The notes below the pieces were generated by a model. That model was not told the origin of the DNA, searched no databases, and was given only the letters and a program-made list of their open reading frames with translations. The position numbers and the translations under genes were made by a program. From JBDIAG01 sp047974565 (GTDB lineage: Bacteria; Actinomycetota; Actinomycetes; Actinomycetales; CAWJMD01), in assembly GCA_047974565.1 (NCBI GenBank), contig JBKECN010000038.1, positions 1 through 64,000 on the forward strand: a DNA stretch of 64,000 nt, given 5' to 3'. Below, in pieces: positions 58,997-64,000 of the stretch (within the stretch, counting starts at the first letter, position 1; the number at the start of each line of letters is the position of its first letter).

Positions 58997-60322
58997 ATGA
59001 GAAGAGAATCCGTAGCCATCCCGTCCGCCCGTGACGTGCACGACATCCTGGGGCGTCACCTGCTCGCGGACGGCTTCGACTTCGTCCTCGACCTGGACAA
59101 ATCCCACGGCAGCCGGCTCGTCGATGAGGTGACCGGCATCGAGTACCTGGACCTGTTCACCTTCTTCGCCTCGTCCGCGCTGGGCATGAACCACCCCGGC
59201 CTGCGCGATGACCCGGTGTTCGCCGAACAGTTGCTGCGTGCGGCGATGAACAAGCCCAGCAACTCCGACGTGTACAGCGTCGCCATGGCGCACTTCGTGC
59301 AGACCTTCGACCGTGTTCTGGGCGATCCCGAGTTGCCGCACCTGTTCTTCGTCGAGGGTGGCGCCTTGGCGGTGGAGAACGCCCTCAAGGTGGCCTTCGA
59401 CTGGAAGTCCAGACTGAACGAGAGCCAGGGCCGCTCCCCCGAACTCGGCACCCAGGTCATGCACCTGCGCGGCGCCTTCCACGGCCGCAGCGGCTACACC
59501 CTGTCGCTGACCAACACGGACCCGAACAAGGTCGCCCGCTTCCCCAAGTTCAACTGGCCGCGCATCGACGCACCAGCCCTGGAGCCGGGGGTGGACATCG
59601 AGGCCGCCGAGGCCACCGCGCTGGCCCAGGCCCGCCGCGCCTTCACCGAGAATCCGCACGACATCGCATGTTTCATCGCCGAGCCGATTCAGGGTGAGGG
59701 CGGCGACCGGCATCTACGCCCGGAGTTCCTGGCGGCGATGAAGCGGCTCTGCCACGAGCACGACGCACTCTTCGTGCTCGACGAGGTACAGACCGGCTGC
59801 GGACTGACCGGAAGCCCGTGGGCCTACCAGAGCCTGGGGGTCACCCCCGATGTCGTGGCCTTCGGCAAGAAGACCCAGGTCTGCGGCGTGATGGCCGGCG
59901 GACGGGTCGATGAGGTGCCGGACAACGTCTTCGTCGTCTCGTCGCGGATCAACTCCACCTGGGGCGGGAACCTCACCGACATGGTGCGGGCGCGTCGGAT
60001 CCTGGAGGTGATCGAGGCCGAGGAGCTGATCGACAACGCCCGCGACCGCGGCGCCGAACTGCTCACCGCCCTCACCGCGCTCGCGCAGCGACACAGCTTC
60101 GTCACCAACCCGCGCGGCCGCGGCCTGATGGCAGCCTTCACCCTGGACACCCCGCAGCGCCGGGCTGCCCTGCTCGCCGACCTTGCCCAGACCGAGCACG
60201 TGCTCATGCTGGGGTGCGGTGGGACATCCGTACGCTTCCGTCCACCGTTGACCGTGACATCGGCTGAACTCGAGACCGCGGTGGCCGCCATCGACCGCGC
60301 CCTGATCCGAGTGGGAGGCTGA
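58997..60322 (+). CDS. lat: L-lysine 6-aminotransferase
   Basis: A 441-residue class III aminotransferase. Signatures of the lysine 6-aminotransferase branch are LDLFTFFASSALGMNHPG, FVEGGALAVENALKVAFDWK, IAEPIQGEGGDRH and FAFG-like VVAFGKKTQVCGVMAGGRV, where the first Lys binds pyridoxal phosphate. It transfers the epsilon-amino group of lysine to 2-oxoglutarate, giving aminoadipate semialdehyde. The ATG at 58997 lies 6 nt after TAGCCT (58985-58990), a leaderless start. The aldehyde dehydrogenase gene follows 4 bp later. Confidence 0.94.
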   Translation: MRRESVAIPSARDVHDILGRHLLADGFDFVLDLDKSHGSRLVDEVTGIEYLDLFTFFASSALGMNHPGLRDDPVFAEQLLRAAMNKPSNSDVYSVAMAHFVQTFDRVLGDPELPHLFFVEGGALAVENALKVAFDWKSRLNESQGRSPELGTQVMHLRGAFHGRSGYTLSLTNTDPNKVARFPKFNWPRIDAPALEPGVDIEAAEATALAQARRAFTENPHDIACFIAEPIQGEGGDRHLRPEFLAAMKRLCHEHDALFVLDEVQTGCGLTGSPWAYQSLGVTPDVVAFGKKTQVCGVMAGGRVDEVPDNVFVVSSRINSTWGGNLTDMVRARRILEVIEAEELIDNARDRGAELLTALTALAQRHSFVTNPRGRGLMAAFTLDTPQRRAALLADLAQTEHVLMLGCGGTSVRFRPPLTVTSAELETAVAAIDRALIRVGG

Positions 60323-60326
60323 CTCC

Positions 60327-61877
60327 ATGTCGATCTCCACCCCAGACACCGATTCCATCACCGCCGTCACCGTCGCCGGCCTGGCTCGCCAGGCCCTGGA
60401 CCGGATCGGCGTCGAACTGCCGGCCTCGTCCACCCAGACCCTGGCCGCGCGTAGCCCGATCGACGGCTCCACCCTGTTCGACGTGCCCGCGGTGAGCGCC
60501 GCTGAAGTGGACGGCATCATCGAGGCCGCGCACGCTGCCTTCCAGACCTGGCGGGTGACCCCGGCACCGGTGCGCGGCGCGCTGGTCAAGCGGCTCGGCG
60601 AACTGCTCACCGAGCACAAGGAGGCTCTCGCCGACCTGGTCCAGGTCGAGGTGGGCAAGATCCGCTCCGAGGCCCTCGGCGAGGTGCAGGAGATGATCGA
60701 CATCTGCGATCTCGCGGTGGGCCTGTCCCGCCAGCTGTTCGGAAAGACCATGCCGTCCGAGCGGGCCGGTCACCGACTGCAGGAGACCTGGCACCCGCTG
60801 GGTGTGGTGGGCGTGATCAGCGCCTTCAACTTCCCGGTGGCGGTGTGGTCGTGGAACGCCGCCATCGCCCTGGTCTGCGGCAATGCGGTGGTCTGGAAGC
60901 CCTCGGAACTGACCCCGCTCACCGCGCTGGCCTGCACCCGCCTGGCCCGGCAGGCGGCGCAGGAGTCCGGCGCTCCGGACGGGCTGTTCGGGCTGATCGT
61001 GGGTGACCGCGCGGTCGGCGAACGGCTGGTGGACTCGCCGCTGGTGCCGCTGGTATCGGCGACCGGCTCGACCCGGATGGGCCGACAGGTGGGCCCGCGA
61101 GTGGCCGAACGATTCGGCAAGTCCCTGCTCGAATTGGGCGGCAACAACGCCGCCATCGTCGCGCCGAGCGCGGATCTGGCGGTGGCCGTCAACTCCATCG
61201 TCTTCGCCGCCGCCGGCACCGCCGGGCAGCGTTGCACGAGCTGTCGCCGGCTGATCGTGCACTCCAGCCTGGCCGAGGAGGTGGTGGCCCGGGTGCAAGC
61301 CGCCTACGACCGGCTGCCGATCGGCGACCCGCGCGAGGAGGGCGTGCTGGTAGGCCCGCTCATCCACGAGGGCGCCTTCGACACCATGCAGCGCGCCCTG
61401 GCCGACGCCCAGCACCAGGGTGGTCAGATCGTCACCGGCGGCGAGCGGGTGGAGGTGGACGGCGGTGCCGGCGGCTACTACGTCAAGCCGGCCCTGGTCC
61501 GGATGCCCGGCCAGAGCGAGATCGTCACCACCGAGACCTTCGCCCCGATCCTCTACGTGATCGAGTACGAGGATCTCGACGAGGCGATCCGGTTGCAGAA
61601 CGCCGTCCCGCAGGGGCTGTCCGCGGGGATCTTCACCAACGATCAGCGCGAGGCCGAGCGCTACCTCGCCGCGGACGGGGCCGACTGCGGCATCGTCAAC
61701 GTCAATGTCGGCACCTCCGGCGCCGAGATCGGCGGAGCCTTCGGCGGGGAGAAGGAGACCGGGGGCGGCCGGGAGTCCGGTTCGGACGCGTGGCGGGCAT
61801 ACATGCGCCGCACCACGACGACGATCAACTACTCCGGCACCATCCAGTTGGCCCAGGGCGTGGACTTCTCCGCCTGA
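60327..61877 (+). CDS. aldehyde dehydrogenase, probable aminoadipate-semialdehyde dehydrogenase
   Basis: A 516-residue NAD-dependent dehydrogenase of the ALDH7-like group. The cofactor-binding VVWKPSELTPLTA, the catalytic Glu in LLELGGNNAA and the catalytic Cys in GTAGQRCTSCRRLIVHSS are intact. Right behind lat, it should oxidise 2-aminoadipate 6-semialdehyde to 2-aminoadipate, completing this lysine catabolic branch. The gene begins 4 bp after the lat stop, so the two are one transcription unit. Confidence 0.92.
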   Translation: MSISTPDTDSITAVTVAGLARQALDRIGVELPASSTQTLAARSPIDGSTLFDVPAVSAAEVDGIIEAAHAAFQTWRVTPAPVRGALVKRLGELLTEHKEALADLVQVEVGKIRSEALGEVQEMIDICDLAVGLSRQLFGKTMPSERAGHRLQETWHPLGVVGVISAFNFPVAVWSWNAAIALVCGNAVVWKPSELTPLTALACTRLARQAAQESGAPDGLFGLIVGDRAVGERLVDSPLVPLVSATGSTRMGRQVGPRVAERFGKSLLELGGNNAAIVAPSADLAVAVNSIVFAAAGTAGQRCTSCRRLIVHSSLAEEVVARVQAAYDRLPIGDPREEGVLVGPLIHEGAFDTMQRALADAQHQGGQIVTGGERVEVDGGAGGYYVKPALVRMPGQSEIVTTETFAPILYVIEYEDLDEAIRLQNAVPQGLSAGIFTNDQREAERYLAADGADCGIVNVNVGTSGAEIGGAFGGEKETGGGRESGSDAWRAYMRRTTTTINYSGTIQLAQGVDFSA

Positions 61878-61918
61878 GAGTTCGGCCCGGCCGCGACCAC
61901 TCATCAGTCGCAGACAGC

Positions 61919-61955
61919 ACACCGCCCGCTCCGAGCACATCGGAGCGGGCGGTGT
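61919..61955. terminator. strong 16-bp-stem terminator between convergent genes
   Basis: Arms ACACCGCCCGCTCCGA (61919-61934) and TCGGAGCGGGCGGTGT (61940-61955) pair perfectly around a 5-nt loop. The hairpin lies between the aldehyde dehydrogenase and the osmoprotectant-binding-protein genes, which converge. It is the most stable hairpin noticed in the window. Confidence 0.92.
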
Positions 61956-61982
61956 CGGTCTTGGCCCAGCAGGCCCGAACGG

Positions 61983-62984
61983 TCAGTCGGTGAGGAAGCC
62001 CTCCTCCTTCAGCCAGCTCATGGCGACGTCCGTGGGCTCCTCGCCGTTGACGTCGATCCGGGCGTTGAGGTTGAGCAGCACGTCGTTGGTGAGTTTCTCC
62101 GACACCGGGTTGAAGAGATCCGCGACCTGCGGGTAGTCGTTCATGACGTGCTCCTGGACGACCGGTGAGAGGTTGTACAGCGGGAAGAACTTCTTGTCGT
62201 CCTCCAGCACCACCAGGTCCAGAGCGATGATCCGGCCGTCCGTGGTGAACACCTCACCGAAGACGCACTCACCCTGGTCGGTGGCGGCGTAGATGGCGCC
62301 GGTGTCGAAGATCTTCACCTGGTTCTCCGGCACGCCCGAACCGAAGGGCACCCCGTATAGATCCAGCATCGGCTTGAAGCCGTCGTTGCGGGAGTTGAAC
62401 TCGGACTCCACGCAGAAGGTCCGCTCGGGTACGGGCACCGTGTCCAGTTCGGAGAGTTTGGTGATGCCGAGCTTCTGCTGCTCCTCACGCTTGAGCGCGA
62501 AGCCGTAGGTGTTGTTCATCGGTGCCGGTTGCAGCCAGACGAGATTGTTCTTCAGGTCTGCCTTGGCAACGGCCTCCCACTGCTGGTGTTCGTCCGGGAT
62601 CGGGGTGTCATTGCCCATGTAGGCGATCCAGGCCGTGCCGGTGTACTCCCACACCATCTGGATCTGGTCACTGACCAGCGCCTGCCGGGACGAGGACGAC
62701 CCGGGGATGTTGGTGTAGTCGCTGGTGTTGGCGCCGGCGGCCTTGAACAGGAGCACCGCCATCTTGCCGACGAGCACCTGCTCGGAGAAGTTCTTCGAGC
62801 CCACAGCGATGTCCGCCCCGGCCAGGGACGGGACCCCGGCCAACGGCCCGGCCAGGGTGGCCTGCGGGATGAAGCCACCAGCCGTGCCGAGCCCGCAGGC
62901 CGACAACGACGGGAGGCCGAGCATGGCCAGACCTCCGGCGATGAAGCCGCGGCGGGAAACGCCGCGCGAGGTTGACGGGGTCAT
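61983..62984 (-). CDS. osmoprotectant ABC transporter substrate-binding lipoprotein (ProX/OpuCC type)
   Basis: A 333-residue solute-binding protein. The N-terminus carries a twin-arginine motif (SRRGFIAGG) and a lipobox (LSAC), so it is probably a Tat-exported lipoprotein. The mature part shows ADIAVGSKNFSEQVLVGKM, WEYTGTAWIAYM and FGEVFTTDGRIIALDLVVLEDD, typical of OpuCC/ProX-like proteins that bind glycine betaine, choline or similar. It is the last gene of an operon with permease and ATPase genes, 4 bp behind the permease. Confidence 0.9.
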   Translation of the reverse strand: MTPSTSRGVSRRGFIAGGLAMLGLPSLSACGLGTAGGFIPQATLAGPLAGVPSLAGADIAVGSKNFSEQVLVGKMAVLLFKAAGANTSDYTNIPGSSSSRQALVSDQIQMVWEYTGTAWIAYMGNDTPIPDEHQQWEAVAKADLKNNLVWLQPAPMNNTYGFALKREEQQKLGITKLSELDTVPVPERTFCVESEFNSRNDGFKPMLDLYGVPFGSGVPENQVKIFDTGAIYAATDQGECVFGEVFTTDGRIIALDLVVLEDDKKFFPLYNLSPVVQEHVMNDYPQVADLFNPVSEKLTNDVLLNLNARIDVNGEEPTDVAMSWLKEEGFLTD

Positions 62985-62988
62985 GCGA

Positions 62989-63777
62989 TCACATCCCCTT
63001 CGGGGTGGCGAGCAGTTCCAGGACGCGGCCGACCCAGTCCACCAGCAACGCCAGCACCGAGATGATGAGGCCGCCGCTGATGAGGATCGAGTTACGGAAC
63101 AGCGTGATGCCGGTCCCGATCAGGGTGCCGAGCCCGCCGGCGTTGATGAGGTAGGCGAAGGCCGCGGTACCCACGACCAGCACGAGCGCGGTGCGTACCC
63201 CGACCATGATCACCGGCAGGGCCAGCGGAAGCTCGACCCGGCGCAGGATCATCGAATTGGACATGCCCATGCCGCGCGCAGCCTCGACCAGGGTCTGATC
63301 CACCCCCTGCAGGCCGACGATGGTGTTGCGCAGCACCGGCAGGAAGGCGTAGATCCACAAGGCCAGCACGGCCGTGCCGATCCCGAAGCCGAGCCACATC
63401 GCCAGCAGCACGATGATGCCGATGACCGGTGCCGCCTGGCCCGCGTTGGCGACCGCGCTCACCGGGCCGGCGAAGCGCTCCATGCCCGGGCGGGTGAGCA
63501 GGATTCCAGTCGGCACCGCGGTGACCACCACGACGGCTGAGGCGAGCAGGGTGAGCTTGATGTGCTCCCAGGTGTACTGACCGATGAGGTCCCACGCCAA
63601 GGCGTTGGCCTCGATGTCGTCGAGCTGTGCGTTGGCCCGCCAGATGGCCCAGATGGCCAGGATGATGATGCAGGCAATGGGCAGGCCCAGCAGCAGGCCC
63701 AGATCCTCCTTGCCGATCTGTCGGCCGCCGCGGCTGACGACCTGCTGACCCTCGTGAGGGGCTTCGAGTGCCGTCAT
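62989..63777 (-). CDS. osmoprotectant ABC transporter permease (OpuCB/ProW type)
   Basis: A 262-residue permease with about six membrane helices. The family's coupling loop is VEAARGMGMSNSMILRRVELPLALP, the EAA motif, and AGQAAPVIGIIVLLAMWLG and AFAYLINAGGLGTLIGTG are typical of betaine/choline permeases. Its ATG overlaps the ATPase stop (ATGA). Uptake of glycine betaine or a related compatible solute is expected. Confidence 0.92.
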   Translation of the reverse strand: MTALEAPHEGQQVVSRGGRQIGKEDLGLLLGLPIACIIILAIWAIWRANAQLDDIEANALAWDLIGQYTWEHIKLTLLASAVVVVTAVPTGILLTRPGMERFAGPVSAVANAGQAAPVIGIIVLLAMWLGFGIGTAVLALWIYAFLPVLRNTIVGLQGVDQTLVEAARGMGMSNSMILRRVELPLALPVIMVGVRTALVLVVGTAAFAYLINAGGLGTLIGTGITLFRNSILISGGLIISVLALLVDWVGRVLELLATPKGM

Positions 63778-64000
63778 GCCGAGTGCACCTCCGCCTCGGC
63801 CTGCTCGGCCCGCTCTGAGATGAAGCGGGTCACCGTGAGGAAGGTGGTGATGCCGACGTAATCGTCGTGGTCGCCGACCACGACCACCCCATCGTGGGTG
63901 GACACCAGCATGTTGTCCAGGGCGTCGTTGAGGGTTGCGCGGTGATCGATGACCGGCAAGGACCGCGAGCTGTCCGGGGTGAGCACCTTGTCGCCGTGCA
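63774..64000 (-). CDS. osmoprotectant ABC transporter ATP-binding protein, C-terminal CBS part
   Basis: The last 74 codons of a gene that begins beyond the right edge. The residues LPVIDHRATLNDALDNMLVS and GVVVVGDHDDYVGITTFLTV form a CBS-domain half, as found at the C-terminus of OpuCA/ProV-type ATPases, where it senses ionic strength. The ATPase domain is outside the window. It overlaps the permease start by 4 bp. Confidence 0.85.
   Translation of the reverse strand, partial: HGDKVLTPDSSRSLPVIDHRATLNDALDNMLVSTHDGVVVVGDHDDYVGITTFLTVTRFISERAEQAEAEVHSA

Noticed and set aside
60204..61940. 578-codon minus-strand frame opposite the aldehyde dehydrogenase
   Set aside because: Shadow of a well-supported ALDH gene; His/Gly/Arg/Asp-rich without domains.
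1..64000. tRNA, rRNA, T-box, riboswitch, insertion sequence or prophage
   Set aside because: No cloverleaf with a GTTCGAATC-type arm, no T-box GGGTGG-type bulge, no transposase or integrase frame and no terminal inverted repeats were noticed; short RNAs could still be missed by eye.

Overview
The window is high-GC DNA from an actinomycete-type bacterium. Third codon positions are strongly GC-rich, GTG starts are common, and about nine genes have a TAnnnT-like -10 box only 6-7 nt before the start codon, which indicates leaderless transcripts as is usual in Actinobacteria. An F420-type LLM oxidoreductase, an SSI-domain lipoprotein, CsoR and lysine 6-aminotransferase agree with this. Genus and family cannot be fixed from the sequence alone. 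No rRNA, tRNA, CRISPR array, insertion sequence or phage gene was seen.

Region 1 (1-16.7 kb) is a carbohydrate island centred on L-rhamnose. It has two alpha-L-rhamnosidases (one cut by the window edge). Between them lies a five-gene PTS operon (IIC-IIB-IIA-SIS protein-GntR regulator) behind a palindromic HutC-type operator. Then come an MFS porter, a LacI regulator, a fused rhamnulose-1-phosphate aldolase/lactaldehyde dehydrogenase, and rhaI-rhaB. Near-identical 12-bp LacI-type boxes lie at the promoters of the porter-rhamnosidase unit, the aldolase gene and rhaIB, so the LacI protein probably controls the pathway. A 1.2-kb gene-free stretch between porter and regulator carries four copies of a conserved 64-bp element that looks like a structured RNA hairpin.

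Region 2 (16.8-23.1 kb) holds small regulator-enzyme pairs: MerR with an aldo/keto reductase, AraC with an alpha/beta hydrolase and an SDR, a uridine-kinase-like protein and an LLM oxidoreductase. Region 3 (23.2-33.4 kb) is a glycine-betaine uptake and demethylation cluster: a BCCT transporter, an IclR regulator, a dimethylglycine-dehydrogenase-like flavoprotein, the GbcB reductase, the GbcA Rieske oxygenase and two divergent FCD-type GntR regulators.

Region 4 (33.6-48 kb) is mixed accessory DNA: a large secreted repeat protein, small enzymes with divergently paired regulators, RhtA-type exporters, a visibly decayed VapBC-like toxin-antitoxin module, an AAA ATPase, a MarR/DJ-1 operon with two operators, an SSI-domain lipoprotein, an Fpg/Nei glycosylase with a sugar kinase, and two degraded hypothetical genes. 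Region 5 (48-64 kb) has housekeeping and stress genes (argG, CsbD, a transglutaminase-like protein), the csoR-copZ-copA copper operon with its operator, lat plus a semialdehyde dehydrogenase for lysine catabolism, a strong convergent terminator, and the 3' part of an osmoprotectant ABC transporter operon that runs off the right edge.
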